NCBI GenBank assembly: GCA_033439255.1
Contig: CM065888.1
Location: 1,984,001 to 2,048,000, forward strand
DNA length: 64,000 nt
Direction: 5' to 3'
Source of the DNA: Hericium rajendrae
Lineage: Eukaryota; Basidiomycota; Agaricomycetes; Russulales; Hericiaceae
Part shown: positions 1 to 12,255 of the stretch, one piece after another
Position numbering within the stretch: the first letter of the stretch is position 1
Layout: the number at the start of each line of letters is the position of its first letter
Notes under the pieces: generated by a model
What the model saw: the letters and a program-made list of their open reading frames with translations, nothing else
Told to the model about the DNA's origin: nothing
Database searches by the model: none
Program-made: the position numbers and the translations under genes

Positions 1-3000
1 CAAAGCACGTTCAACCTGCACAAAGTCAGCAACAACAACAAGAAAATTAGAAGGACTTACAGCCACCACAGCCAAGCAAAGAGCAGCCCTAGGCCAGCCC
101 TTCTGCTTGGAACCAGCAGAAAGCTGAGAGGTACAAGAGATATGGGCATATGCAAGAGTCTTGATGATCATGGAGTTCCTGAACATGCCAGAAACACTCT
201 GCAAAATTTGTTAACAAAGGAAACAGAGAAAACAAGAAACATACTGAGCCTCCACCCTCCTTTAGCTCAAAGTCAAGAAAGATAAAGGGATAGGATCCAC
301 TATCCTCAGCATCATCATCCTCAGACCGAGTAGGAGTCTCCCACTCCCGTCCAAGATGAAAGCGTGCAGCAGCAAGGATACGATTCGGCTCATGCTTCTC
401 ATGCTTCTCGAAGGTCAGATTGGTGACCCAGTGGTCCGGCAGATAGTCGCGCACAACATGGATAGCTGTCTTACCAAAGTGCTTTCGCCAGTCGTACGTG
501 CGCTGCAGAACCTGCCAAAAAAATGATCATCAAAAATAATAAAATAAAAAAGACACCAACTCACCAGACGATAAGCACCATCCTTCTTATGGTATTGATG
601 AGGGTCATCAGGGAAGCACGAGTCGTACAATTCTTGAACAAGATTGACCATCTTGGGAATGTTGAAGGGATCCGGAAACGTGCCACACATGTCACGCCAC
701 AGCGGAATGAAATAATCATTCCAAACTGGCAGCGGCACGGGTGCGTCATCGTTGGTGCCACCACGGCGGTGACTAGATGTCGACTGGCCGTCGACATCCG
801 TTGCGCCATCCGAAGTGTCTAAATCAAGTCAGTAGCATACAAAATCGAATGAATGATCACATACCGAGTCATCATCCGTTGTGCCAGAAGGAGCACGACT
901 CTGAAAAAAATAAAAGAAGCTTGGTTAGTAACAATACATAACAAACTATGGCAGTACTTTACCACTTTTCTTGGAGTCTTCGAGCCCGATGACATACGGT
1001 GCGGAGTAGTTGGAGTCTTGCTCGTAGATGGAGGAGGGCCTGTCTTGCTTACAGAGGGAGTCTTCGCAGGGGTCTTGGGAGCAGAGGCCTTCGCAGGGGT
1101 CTTGAGTGCAGAAGCCTTCGAAGGGGTCTTGGGCACAGAGGCAGCCTTCGCAGGGGTCTTGAGCACAGATCGGGGAGGTGCAGGGGCATCCAAAGTTGCA
1201 GACTCGTGCACAGCAAGGGCCTCCTTGAAGAGGTTGGCAATCCTCGCATGCACATTGTTCTTGGGCTCGGTGTTGCTGCCCTCACCTTGCACGGTGTCGA
1301 GGGGGACTTCCTCGTCATCCTCGGGCTCGGTGTCACTGCCTTCCACTTGCTGCGCGACGAGCTTGCCATGTGTGGTCTTGACGGGGACTTCCTCGTCGTC
1401 CTCGGGCTCGGTGTCGCTGCCATCGGCTTGCTGCGCGACGAGCTTGCCTTTCGCGGTGTAGACGGGGACTTCCTCGTCGTCCTCGGGCTCAGTGTCGCTG
1501 CCATCGGCTTGCTGCGCGACGAGCTTGCCTTTCGCGGTGTAGACGGGGACTTCCTCGTCGTCCTCGGGCTCAGTGTCGCTGCCATCGGCTTGCTGCGCGA
1601 CGAGCTTGCCTTTCGCGGTGTAGACGGGGACTTCCTCGTCGTCCTCCGGCTCGGTGTCGCTGCCATCGACTTGTTGCGCGACGAGCTTGCCTTGCGTGGT
1701 CTCGACGGGGACTTCCGCGTCATCTTCGGGCTCGGTGTCGCTGCCCTCAGCCTGCGGCGGATCCGATTCCGGGGGCGCATTACGCACGGGGGCAGTGTCC
1801 AGCTCTATCGCGCTGGGAGCAGGGCGGCGGGGCTGAACAACGTAGATCGAGTGAATAGAATGATTAGCGATGCAGTACCATGCATAAAGAATTGAAATTC
1901 ACCTTGACTGTTGTCCTCTGTGCCTTGCTGGCACTTGATGCTTTCATGATGGCCTGAACAGGTGGCTGCATCCGAAAGATGTGTATTACAGCAGATGTTA
2001 GCACGCACACATAAGAAATGACAAGAGAACGCACTGCAGGTTTCGCGGCCCTTCGAGCATGATTGCCCTCGTTATCCTCGAGGACCTCACGTCCTGCCAC
2101 CCCCGCCTCTATGTCCTTGCGTCGAGTTGGTTTCGTCGTCGAACGAGGGAGCGTGGAGTCGTTGGAGGCCGACGTCTTCAACGTATTGGAGGCGGATGTC
2201 TTCGACGTGCTGGAGGCGGACGTCTTCGACGTGCTGGCACCCGACACCTTAAAGATGACTTCGACGGGTGGTGGAAGGACCTGCCAAAGCACGGAATACA
2301 CGAATGGTTAGCACATAGACATGAAATACCATAAACGACGACGTACCTTCGATTTCGCAGCCCCTCGCACAGAAACTGCTTCGAGTTCGTCGTCCTCGTC
2401 ATCCTCGAAAGCCCCACTCTCCGCCTCTGCATCCTTGCGTCCACGGCCAGCATGTTTCGACTTGGGAGGCTGTGTTGACTTGCTGGAGGCCGAGATTTTC
2501 GACTTGGAGCTGCCTGGCAGCGACTCACGCCAATCTGGCCGTAGTCCACGGGGTCTGTTGAACAAGAAGTTAGTAACTGACCCTAACATGTGATAAGAGA
2601 GAAGAAGGAAATCTGCGGATGAGTGAACGAGTCGGAGAGACTAAGATCAAAGAGCACGAATGAAATGTGCGGAGGAGAACAAGAGCACTGTCAGTGGTAA
2701 GTGCGTGAGAGGTAAATAAGCTGCAAGCAGCCGTCAACGAGCGCTCATACAACGAGCGCCCGTCTGTCAAAAAACGTAGAGATAAAGCAAAGGTAAATAG
2801 TCCACAACTCACTCTTCGCTGAAGCTCACTCGTTTGGTCAGCTTCCCCTTCCCCTTCGTCTTTGCTGTGCGATCGTCTCCGATCGGAGCTGTGGGGAGTT
2901 ATCAGAAAGGTGAGAATTAGCTTCGTTTACAACTAGCAACATCTACTGACCTTCGTCAACCTCCATTCCCTCGTCCACTGTTGCTCCTCGGCGGCGTTTC

Positions 3001-4033
3001 ACGGCGACTGCAGTTCCTTCGTCGACATCATCTTCCCTCGCGCCACGGTCTTCAAACTCGATATCGGGGCCGCGATCGCCCGAATTCGAATCCGGCTTGT
3101 TCTTGCGAGCTTTGGAAGGTTTGCGCGCAGGTTTGGGACGATCGGGCTGATCGTCTTCGATCGGAGCTGCGGTGAGGGTCGAGAACGGTACGTTTGCATG
3201 CCATTTGAATTCGAAGATGATACTTACCTTGATCAGCGACGATCTGCTTCCCTGCCCGCCGGCCTCGTACGATATCCCCACCAGCAACACCCTTGCCCTT
3301 CCTCCCACCTTGTCCACCCTGTTGCACACGACTTCCACCCCCATCAAGACTCTCATCCTCTCTCGTTACCTCGGGAGCACTGCTCGCGGACTTACGCCGC
3401 TTGTGGCCTTCATCAACTGGCTCGGGGACATCCTCCGCGTCAGCTTCACCCTCAGCACGCGCGCGTTTGAGTGCACGCTTGGGAGTAGCCTTCGATTTCG
3501 ACGCTGTGGATATTACAACTTCGACTTGGGCTTGAGGAGTTTTCGGAAAGTTCGAGGCTTCTGAAGTGCGATAAAGTCAAGGTGAGTACATTTCCGATGA
3601 TCGATAAATATGTTACTGACCTGCTTTATCTGTGCTCTCGGCCTCGTGTCCGCCAGCTGCGCGCTGTTTCCCGTACGTCCTCTTCGGCTTCGGCTTAGGT
3701 CTCGTGGGTCCTGCTGTTCCTGGAGTGCGAAGTGAGCACTTTTTGCATGTTCCGGGCTTGACAGACATAGTACTGACCGGTCGCATCCTCCAAATTATAG
3801 CTGTTATCGTCTGCGGTGGTATCTACCCGTCTCCCACCCACGTTGCGCCTCTTCGACGCTGTAGGCTGCTGGCCCGTAGCTGCCTGCTGTGCAGCCTTCT
3901 CAGCGGCTTCGTCAGCCATCACCTCCTCCGCGGTTCGCTTTTTCTTCCGTGTCTTGCTCGTGGAAGCATTGGCGGAGCCATCGTAAGTGGTTGTGTTGCT
4001 GTCGTTAGCAGAGGAATGACGTGTTTTGACCAT
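1..4033 (-). CDS. Plavaka-linked accessory protein, copy 1 (multi-exon, 3' end outside window)
   Basis: The gene is divergent from the transposase. The start is the ATG at 4033 (MVKTRHSSAND). Exons by GT-AG sites: 3778-4033, 3621-3719, 3228-3560, 2951-3166, 2813-2888, 2347-2554, 2035-2280, 1903-1965, 963-1832, 865-900, 565-818, 245-511, 61-198, 1-15, about 1,020 codons in view. The phase at 865/818 does not fit cleanly, so that junction is approximate or damaged. The N-terminal two thirds is basic, acidic and low-complexity (likely disordered, with nuclear-type Lys/Arg runs), with a 27-residue tandem repeat and Lys-Thr-Pro repeats. The C-terminal third is globular: a segment around PVWNDYFIPLWRDM, then YDWRKHFGKTAIHVV, then WPRAALCLAVAAVERAL. 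The same order is seen in two other copies here. The end resembles uncharacterised fungal proteins (possibly DUF6532-like, from memory). Function is unknown; its place beside the transposase suggests a role in transposition or its control. Confidence 0.7.
1278..1745 (-). repeat. 81-bp coding tandem repeat in accessory gene 1
   Basis: There are five full 27-residue units and a partial sixth, all in frame inside one exon. Each unit starts GSDTEPEDDEEVP and ends GKLVAQQ; the variable middle reads YTAK, KTTH or ETTQ. Three central units are almost identical, which points to recent expansion. The units alternate an acidic half with a short basic half. Confidence 0.95.
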
Positions 4034-4858
4034 AGACGAGAGCGAGGGGCAGTGATACAGCAGCCAGCTCAAGAGGTACAAGGACAAGACTTGTCGTCTC
4101 ACCACTAGCCACCGCATCTTGTCTTCCCTCACGTAAGCTCGGCTCGTGCCTCCTTGCGTCAATCTCCTTGTGTCAATCTCCTCGCGTCAATCTCCTCGCA
4201 TCAATCTCCTCGTGTCTATCTATTGTGCTCGAAAGCTTCGACCTAAGCCTCCGCTCAATATCTCCACATCTCCAACGCTATCTTATAGTCTTGCTTTATC
4301 GCGTGCTGTGTGCCTGTAGCTTGCCTTGATAGCTTCCTCAAAGCATATTTCCCTTTTTTCCCATACTACGCAAGACATCTCGCACGTTTGATCTGCATCT
4401 TGATATTTGTTTAATCTGGAGTCGGTGCCTTGTCATACCTTGCACATTACCTTGAATCTTGTGTCTTTGGGCTGCCACTTGCTGGTCTTCGTACATTCTA
4501 GGCTCAATCTCTTGTGTGGCGTGTTATTTCTCTTATCATTGTTGCGCGCACACATCTATTCTTGGGCACATATATTCTCTTGTTGAGGACTTCGTGAGGC
4601 ACTTGTATATTCTTGTCAAGCACCTGCATAAATCTCTGGCTTGTCACACTTGTCCTATCTTGTTGTTTTAAATCTTGGTATTTGATCCTTACACCTGTGT
4701 GGTGATCACTTGGCTATTCATTGTGTGCATTGTGCTTGTGCAGTAAACTCTGAGAAGCATCTCTTGACATTATAATTGAAAGCACATAACAATTGTTCAC
4801 TTGTCTTGAACTGTTGGACACATCTTGCTGTAATATATTGTTGTTGATTGCTGCATAA
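4034..4858. promoter_or_regulatory. Divergent promoter region between accessory gene and transposase
   Basis: These 825 bases lie between the two divergent start codons and hold no convincing ORF. The region is T-rich on the plus strand, with TTATAGTC near 4281 as a weak TATA-like candidate, and a short tandem repeat near the accessory gene start. It must hold both promoters if both genes are expressed. The assignment rests on position only. Confidence 0.5.
4150..4219. repeat. 14-bp tandem repeat, five units
   Basis: Five consecutive 14-mers of the form CTCCTCGCGTCAAT with one or two changes each lie just upstream of the accessory gene start. They could be protein-binding sites or simple replication slippage. 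Confidence 0.9.
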
Positions 4859-7800
4859 ATGGCACCTCCAAGACGAAAACTGTATAAGCCCTACACATAT
4901 TTCTGTCCAAAGCCTGCAGGTTCTAGGTGTCGACGTGGATTCATAAGTGCTGGTGGCTTGGCCCAGCATATAAATGCAGTACATCCAGACTTGCACAAAG
5001 ATGATTTTCTGACAGAGCCTTATCTTCCACCTCTAGCTCCATCTCGAGCTTCAACTCATAGGCTATCTCCAGAACAACCAGATATGTTTTATGCTGATCC
5101 TCATTATGGTGAAGGCAATGATGGAGAAAATTTAGAGGCACAATATGGTACTAAAAATATGATGCATTTAGATCTGAATGGGAGACCATGTGATGATGTT
5201 GGCAATTATCTTGATGATGATGCAGCTCCACAGCTAGAGGATATTCCTGATGCAAATGATTGGTCTCCATTTCGAAATCGAGTTGAGTTTGAGACTGCAG
5301 ATTTATTGTTTCGAGAGATGCCAGTCTCTGAGAAAAAATTTAATCGCCTTATGGGACTCTGGGCAAAGACAACTAATGCAAATCCATATGCAAATAAAGA
5401 TGACCTTCATGCAGTACTTGACTCAATTAAACATGGAGATGCTGAATGGCTGTGTTTCTCAGTAAAATATAAAGGCAAGCGACCTAGAGATTCACCTCCA
5501 TGGATGTCAAAAGAATTTGAAGTCTGGTATAGAAATCCACGCACAGTTCTGCATAACCAGCTAAAAAATCCTGACTTTGCTGGAGAATTTGACTATGCTC
5601 CAAGACGAGACTTTAAAGAAAATGGTGAACGACAGTGGACAGACTTTATGACTGGAGATTGGTCATGGAATCAGGCTGATACAATTGTAGCTGAAGATCC
5701 AACAAATAAAGGAGCTATGTTGGTGCCAGTGATCTTGGGCAGTGACAAGACTGTTGCTTCTGTTGCTACAGGACATAGTGAATTTTGGCCACTATATATA
5801 TCACCTGGAAATGTGCATAATAATGTTCGTCGGGCTCATAGAAATGCTGTGAGCATCTTAGGATTCTTGTCTCTTGGACAAACAGATAGACAATATCAAA
5901 ATAGTGCACCTTTTCGTAAATTTCGTAGACATTTGATACAACAATCTTTGCGCACAATTCTTGAACATTTGCGTCCTGGCATGACTACCCCAGAGATTGT
6001 TCGCTGTCCTGATGGACATCTTCGTCGTGCAATTTATAGTCTTGGACCTTATATTGGAGATTATCCAGAACAAGTATTGATATCATGCATTGTTTCAGGC
6101 TGGTGTCCAAAGTGCTTGGCTCTACCAAAGGATCTAGATGGTGGTGGAGAAACTCGATGTCATACACATACAGAATCCTTGATAAATAAAGGTACTAAGG
6201 GAGGAAAACTGTGGGATGACTATGGCATAGTTCCTAATATAATGGTGAGTTTTATGAACTGAAATGAAGATTTAACTTGTTCTAATTCTGATCTTTTTAG
6301 CCATTCACATATTATTTTCCTCGAGCTGATATTCATGAGCTTATTGTATTTGATCTTTTGCATCAAGTGATCAAAGGTGTTTTCAAAGATCACTTAGTGG
6401 CTTGGGTTGAAGATTATCTGATTAAAGAACATGGACCAAGTCGTGCTGCTACAATCATGGCAGATATTGATAGAAGAATTGCTGCTGCACCTTCATTTCC
6501 AGAGTTGCGTCGATTTCCTGATGGACGTAATTTTCAGCAGTGGACTGGTGATGACTCTAAAGCTTTAATGAAAGTGTTTTTACCTGCCATTCAAGGACAT
6601 GTTCCAGATCAGATGGTCCGAGCTCTTGCTGCATTTATGGAGTTCTGCTATCTTGCACGAAGGTCTGTTATTGATGAAACTGCACTAAATGCTATGGAAG
6701 CTGCACTTGAAGAATTTCATAAAGAACGAGTCATCTTTAAGGATGTTGAAGTTCGTGAAGGATTTTCTCTACCTAAACAGCATGCTCTCATGCATTATGT
6801 TGAACTTATTCGGCTATTTGGTGTGCCAAATGGTCTTTGCACATCTATAACTGAGGCCAAACACATCAAAGCTGTAAAAGAGCCATGGCGACGTTCTAGT
6901 CGATTTAATGCACTTAGTCAAATGCTGCTCACAAATCAGAGGCTTGATAAATTGGCTGCAGCCAAAAATGACTTTATTGCTCGTGGTATGCTTGATTTGC
7001 CTTTGGATGCTGTTGATATTAAATATGACTCTGACTCAAATGACTCTAAATCTGAATCCTCATCTGACTCTGAAGATGAGATTGACTTTGATGATGAAGA
7101 TGAAAATAAGGAGAACACTGCAAGGGCTACTAAACACCATATAGATGGAGCACCAGCTCATAATGTGCCAGAGTATATGGCAAGTGTTTCTTTAGCCAAA
7201 ACACGAGCATCCAATTATCCTCGACAACTTCATCTGCTTGAGACTTATCTTGATTATCCTGAGTTATCTGAGATGATTCAGCAATTTTCATATGATCAAC
7301 TTCATCCTAATCATTCATCTGCATATGTAGAGGAGTCTAAACTGCCTCGTGCTCCATACAAAATTGATATATTTCACTCTGCCATTGCTGTATATCATTC
7401 TCCTAGCGATTTATCAGGGCTTACAAATATGCACCGTCATCGTATTCGCTCTACACCTGAATGGAGACATGGACCTGCACGTCGAGATTGTGTCTTTGTT
7501 GAAAATGATTCAGAGTTGCCAGGAATGCAAGGACTTTATGTAGGACGAGTTCTGATGTTTTTTTCATTTGTGCACAATACAGTCACATATCCTTGTGCAT
7601 ATATAGAGTGGTTTATTACTGTTGGAGATGAGCCAGATCCTGATACTAAAATGTGGATTGTAGAACGAGAAGTAGATGAAGATGGCAAGAACGTTCGCTC
7701 AGTAATTCACATTGATACTATTTTGCGAGGAGCTCACTTGATGCCTATTTTTGGAGAAGAGTTTCTTCCTTTTGACTTTGAATATATCTACTCCTTAGAT

Positions 7801-7863
7801 GCCTTTCATACATACTATGTAAACAAGTTTTCTGATCATCATGTCAATGAAATAGCCTTCTGA
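4859..7863 (+). CDS. Plavaka transposase, copy 1 (two exons, apparently intact)
   Basis: Exon 1 is 4859-6244 and exon 2 is 6301-7863. The 56-bp intron (GTGAGT...TTTTTAG) leaves phase 0 and gives 982 codons. The N-terminus has a C2H2 finger (C16-x7-C24-x12-H37-x4-H42, ending HINAVHP), expected to bind DNA. The body shows signatures of basidiomycete Plavaka transposases (Pfam Plavaka, an RNase H-fold DDE family): CPDGHLRRAIYSLGPYIGDY, then after the intron ADIHELIVFDLLHQVIKG (about 471-488), ELRRFPDGR, QQWTGDDSKALMKVFLPAI and EAKHIKAVKEPWRRSSRFNA. An acidic Asp/Ser/Glu stretch lies at about 704-735, and the conserved tail HRHRIRSTPEWRHGPARRD follows. I have not assigned the catalytic acidic residues individually. 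The start is chosen because the finger follows directly and the second copy starts at the equivalent place. No internal stop is visible, so it may be active. Confidence 0.9.
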
Positions 7864-9177
7864 TTTAAGTATTTGGATCTTTTCTTTAGTATACTATATG
7901 ACAATAGCCTAGGTAAGTGATAAAGTTATTTTTTATTAAAGTAAAATTAGATATCCAATAAATATAACAATTCTAATGATAGACACCTGTAGAATCTATA
8001 TCTGACACTTATCATAGATCTGACTACTTATAAAAGTCTGATGACATTTATTATATCTGACATCTGAATACATCTGACAATAGACATCTACAGAAATTTT
8101 GTCTGAACTTTGTAATGTGTCTGATTATATTTTTATGTCTGACTTAATAAAAAAATCTGAAATGTCTGACAATAGACACCTGTAGGATTTATATCTGACA
8201 TTTGTAATATGTCTGATGTTTAATACAAAGTCTGATTATATTTGTTATGTCTGACAATATTTGAAACTCTGAAAGATCTGAGAATGCCTAACAATAAACA
8301 CTTGTAGGACTTTATCTGAACTTTATAATATATCTGATTATATTTTTATGTCTGACTTAATAAAAAAATCTGAAATGTCTGACAATAGACACCTGTAGGA
8401 TTTATATCTGACATTTGTAATATGTCTGATGTTTAATACAAAGTCTGATTATATTTGTTATGTCTGACAATATTTGAAACTCTGAAAGATCTGAGAATGC
8501 CTAACAATAAACACTTGTAGGACTTTGTCTGAACTTTATAATATATCTGACTATATTTTTTGCATCTGACTTGATATAAAAATCTGAAATGTCTGACGAT
8601 AGACACCTGTAGGATTTAGATCTGACCTTTGTAATATGTCTGATGTTTGATACAAAGTCTGATAATATTTGTTGTGTCTGACAGAATTTGGCACTCTGAA
8701 AGGTCTGAGAATGTCTAATGATAGACACCTGTAGGATTTTGTCTGAACTTTGTAATATAGTCTGACTATATTTCTTATGTCTGACTCAATATAAAAATCT
8801 GAAATGTCTAACGATAGACACCTGTAGGATTTAGATCTGACCTTTGTAATATGTCTGATGTTTGATACAAAGTCTGATGATATTTGTTGTGTCTGACAGA
8901 ATTTGGCACTCTGAAAGGTCTGAAAATGTCTAACAATAGACACCTGTAGGATTTTTATCTGAAAATTGTTGATTTATCTGAAAAAATGTCCAATCTCTGA
9001 CAAAATTACCAATGTCTGAATATTTTTGAAGATCTGATAGCTCTGATGGCATCTGAAGCACATCTGAAAGTGAAAAGTATCTACTCATCATTTTATGCAT
9101 ATTTTGGTCCAGACAATTGAAAAAATTCAGACAAATCAGATTGTCAGACAAGTTAGTAAATATGGCTTTTGCTGATG
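7864..9177 (+). repeat. Right subterminal TCTGA repeats of Plavaka copy 1
   Basis: About 1.3 kb without coding sequence, dominated by TCTGA pentamers in one orientation. Between about 8100 and 8960 it becomes a regular tandem array of about 215 bp per unit; the marker GACACCTGTAGGA recurs at about 8172, 8387, 8602 and 8815. It runs to the terminal GCTGATG. Subterminal arrays of short motifs are typical transposase-binding regions in CACTA-like elements, so binding by the zinc-finger transposase is a reasonable inference. Confidence 0.85.
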
Positions 9178-9180
9178 TAG

Positions 9181-10721
9181 CTTTGAAGTCAATGTGATAC
9201 TACCAGTAGTGCACACTGACTACAAGGCTTGGACACGCCCAGTCCCCATCTGCAGCGAGTTGCGGCTGAGGTGTCCAATGATGGTGTGGGGCCATCACCA
9301 ACTTTCTGGATATCTTCTGATGATGTGGCATAGAGATCAGGCCATAGCTCTCTCAATACCACATCAATTAGAATGAGTTAAAGCTTATTAGAATCAGATT
9401 TACAATAGCTCTAGAATAGTGCCATAAACAACAAAATAGCATGACAAAATGCTGACCTATTGGACTATATGTCTGTGATGATGTGGCAGACTGATTGCTT
9501 TATAGCTCTGCTGATACTGCATCAATCATGATGTATGAGGGCTTGTTGAACTCGGATTTACAGTAGCTTTCTAACAATACAGTGTACAACATCATAGCAC
9601 CATTGGTTGTTGAGATAGGAGACAATATTGTTTTGCTGATGTGACACATAAATCGAAGAATATCTCTGCTTGCAGTGATCCAATTTTCATATTCTAAATT
9701 GGGTTGGAAAGATGTAATCCAAGGTATTTGAACACAATTTACCGTTTGTCGATTGATTGCTTCGTTGCAGAGCTATAAAGCAATCACTGTATACAGTGTA
9801 TTGGCTCTTCAGGCGACTTATGCTTATGTAAGCGGGCGCTAAGACCTTGTTCGGCCGCACAAGGTCTTTTAAGATCACATGACCGAGTCTCAGGACCCAC
9901 TGCTACCGATAAATTGCATTGTTTTGCTCATTTTATCAATAAACAGTATGTACATTTGTTTGCTGTGTATCATTTTAGTGGCTGTATCTTTCTGTAAGTA
10001 GTAAATTGTATTGAAGACCGGCTTTCTGGTATATTCAGATGCATTTGAGAACAGGTGAATCGGTTGAGTACTGATTAAGTTAGCTGGAGTTCAAGCATTT
10101 TAGGGGAAAATGCAGAAACAATTCGCATTCTGCGAGTTTTGCACCGATCCTGACGCCTAAGGTACCGTCAGAAAGCTATCAATAAGTAGATTCTGATGCA
10201 TTTTAGAACGAGTAAATCAGTTGAGAATTGGCCTAGTTAGCTAGGGTTCAAGCATTTTAGAACAGGAAAAAAGAAACACTTTGCATTCTGCGAGTTCTTA
10301 ACCGATTTGGACACATAAAGTATGGTAGCAAAGCTATAAGTGAGTAGATTTAGATGCATTTGAGAATGAGTAAATCGGTGGAGAATGAACTGAGTTAGCT
10401 CAAATTCAAGTGTTATAGAGGGGAAATGTAGAAATTCATTGCACTCTGTGACTTCTGCACAGATCAGGATGCAAAAAATACTGTCAGAAAGCAATAAATG
10501 AGCAGATTCAGATGCATTTGAGAACAGGTGAATTGGTCAAAAATTGATCAAGTTACATTAAATCAAGAAAGTTTGGCCAGAGCTGAAGTTGAACCTGCAA
10601 ACTCGTTAGATTGAAGATGTGTGATTATATAAGCCAACTGCCTAATGGGCATAGTCATCGTTTTGGTGTCATTTTCACTATGAAAAGGCGGTATAGAGTA
10701 AACGATTCTAAGGAATCGTAA
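9181..10721 (-). mobile_element. E-family interspersed repeat, truncated, reverse copy
   Basis: It matches, in inverse orientation, the first 1.5 kb of the cargo repeats at 38216 and 57080. The end at 10721 is the family start (TTACGATTCCTTAGAATCG on the minus strand). The break at 9181 is where Plavaka copy 1 inserted at a TA. It contains an A-box-like CCAACTGCCTA (10634-10644, inverse) and a B-box-like site (10585-10595, inverse). Short ORFs inside are not conserved in a coding way. Confidence 0.75.
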
Positions 10722-10890
10722 AAAGCAGTTTGAGTGATTTTGAATATGTACATCATAGATAAAAAAGATGCAATATTATAATAACAGATATTAAAAAGCT
10801 CAAATTGCATATTAAAAAAAAGAAAACTAGATCAACCAGATCAAAAAAAGACAAACCAGATCAACAAGTAAATGGAAAGGTTTGCTGATG
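10722..10890. mobile_element. Right end of a further CATCAGC-ended element
   Basis: The segment is A-rich with repeated ACCAGATCAA motifs and ends GGTTTGCTGATG, followed by TA. Inverted, it reads CATCAGCAAACC, close to the Plavaka copy 1 terminus. It is therefore the right end of another related element that encloses 9181-10721 and starts left of the window. It interrupts the accessory-gene remnant that begins at 10893. Confidence 0.6.
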
Positions 10891-10892
10891 TA

Positions 10893-12240
10893 GATGAAAG
10901 GAATTCAAAAATCATCCAGTGCATTCTTCATGCCGAGCAGCCAGCAGACAGCATCATCTCTCAGCTCATCTGGCTCTGGTCAGATAGCTTTGAGACATTC
11001 TAGAACTGCATGGTATGCATGGAGTGCAAACTTGCTCTGCCAATCATATGAGCATTGCTGTAACTACTACAAAAGGTAAGAGTTAATTAAGAGCAGACAA
11101 AATAAGGACACACAACACTAAATACTGGACCATTGAGATCCAGCACATGAGGGATATCAAGGTAGATGTCATCCCACAAGGTTTGTGCTTTGGGGAGCAG
11201 ATCGGGTACATTGACCCAAGGATCCTCACATGCATCCAGAAATTCCCTCTATCTTGGGACATATAGTTTGCTGAATCGTTCATGGCTGCCAGGTGAGAGA
11301 TGTTTGAGGCTGTATTTCATTGGAGTCGAGTCTTGTATAGTGTCTTGATCACCGTCAGTCTTGTGATCCTATCAAATATATAATGATCACTTAGAAGAAT
11401 TTATTAATAACAAAGCATACCATTTGCGAGCGAGCACTCGCATTGCTATTGTTCATTTGATGTGTCGAAGAACTCACATTCTGTAAATAATTTGTTAGCA
11501 ATGAATGAAAGATTGTAGTGCAAAGACATACCTTATGTGAGCTTAGGGTACCCGTGCTGCTAGCATTTGTTTGCTGCTTTGAAGAACTTGCTCTCTATAA
11601 GTCATATGTCAGTAAGCAATGGGGACTCAGCATCGACAACAATACGTACAAGACAAATTGAACATGCACATACTGTTTTCTTGCCCATAGCAATAACTGA
11701 CCTTGTAGCATGATTGCAAACTATACAAACACATTAACAATGTACGTTATGCAAGAAACAATGTATCAAAGAGTACTGACTGTCTGATCTACTCTGGCTC
11801 GCGTTTGAGCTCGGGCGAACTTTGCCCTGCTTGGCTGAGGATATACTGCAAGCGGTGACGTCCTGCCCCAGCGTTGATGCATGCAATGTGCTCATTGTGC
11901 TTGCACGGGCTTGTTGTGATTTTAATGTGTGATACGAGATGGCCGAGGCACTAAGGGTGGAGATAGATCAGTGAGCAGAGGTGGATATCCTGGGGGCATT
12001 CTGCCAAGTTGGATTAACTGAGGCTGGTGGGATCATATATGGTTGGACTTAAGCAATGTATAACTTAGAAAAGACAATGAAAAACACACCATTTAAAGTT
12101 GCAAAGCGAACAGTAGGTCCAGTAGGCCGATATTGAGCAGAAGACCCATGGGGTTGTGGTGTGAGAGTGATGGGCCTGAGAATTGTTGAATTTGATGAGC
12201 CAGCAGTCGATGAGTGGTGGATGGAGATGATTGATCATAC
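10893..12240 (-). pseudogene. Accessory gene copy 3, C-terminal part (split)
   Basis: Minus-strand exons match the globular part of accessory genes 1 and 2: a segment containing PRIEG then DACEDPWVNVPDLLPKAQ and LWDDIYLDIPHVL (about 11105-11270), and YDWQSKFALHAYHAVLECL (about 10985-11060), which aligns with YDWRKHFGKTAIHVV of copy 1. A Ser/Pro-rich segment (SSAQYRPTGPTVRFATLNG) lies near 12090-12150. At least one in-frame stop lies in the distal exon (AI*PEPDELRDD). The upstream half continues at 32082, because Plavaka copy 2 sits in an intron whose acceptor is at 12241. The 3' end is cut off by the element ending at 10890. The reading is a decayed, non-functional copy. Confidence 0.65.
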
Positions 12241-12255
12241 CTATAGTGAAACATA

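Larger units (their letters stand above)
1..9178 (+). mobile_element. Plavaka DNA transposon, copy 1 (left end outside window)
   Basis: The element holds a divergent gene pair (accessory gene on minus, transposase on plus) followed by TCTGA-rich subterminal repeats. Its right border is set by sequence: the last bases read GCTTTTGCTGATG (inverted: CATCAGCAAAAGC), and the flanking TA plus GCTTTGAAG continues an older repeat whose uninterrupted form (GCTATCTGAAG on the other strand) is present at about 39749 and 58611. So the element inserted at a TA and duplicated it. The left end lies beyond position 1. The transposase reads intact, so this is the best candidate for an autonomous copy in the window. 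Confidence 0.8.

Noticed and set aside
4459-4671. Cysteine-rich 70-codon ORF in the divergent promoter
   Set aside because: Short, without conserved counterpart in Plavaka copy 2; the region is better explained as promoter.
8100-8960. CRISPR-like regular repeats
   Set aside because: The context is a fungal transposon subterminal array; units are about 215 bp and diverged, with no short-repeat/unique-spacer pattern.
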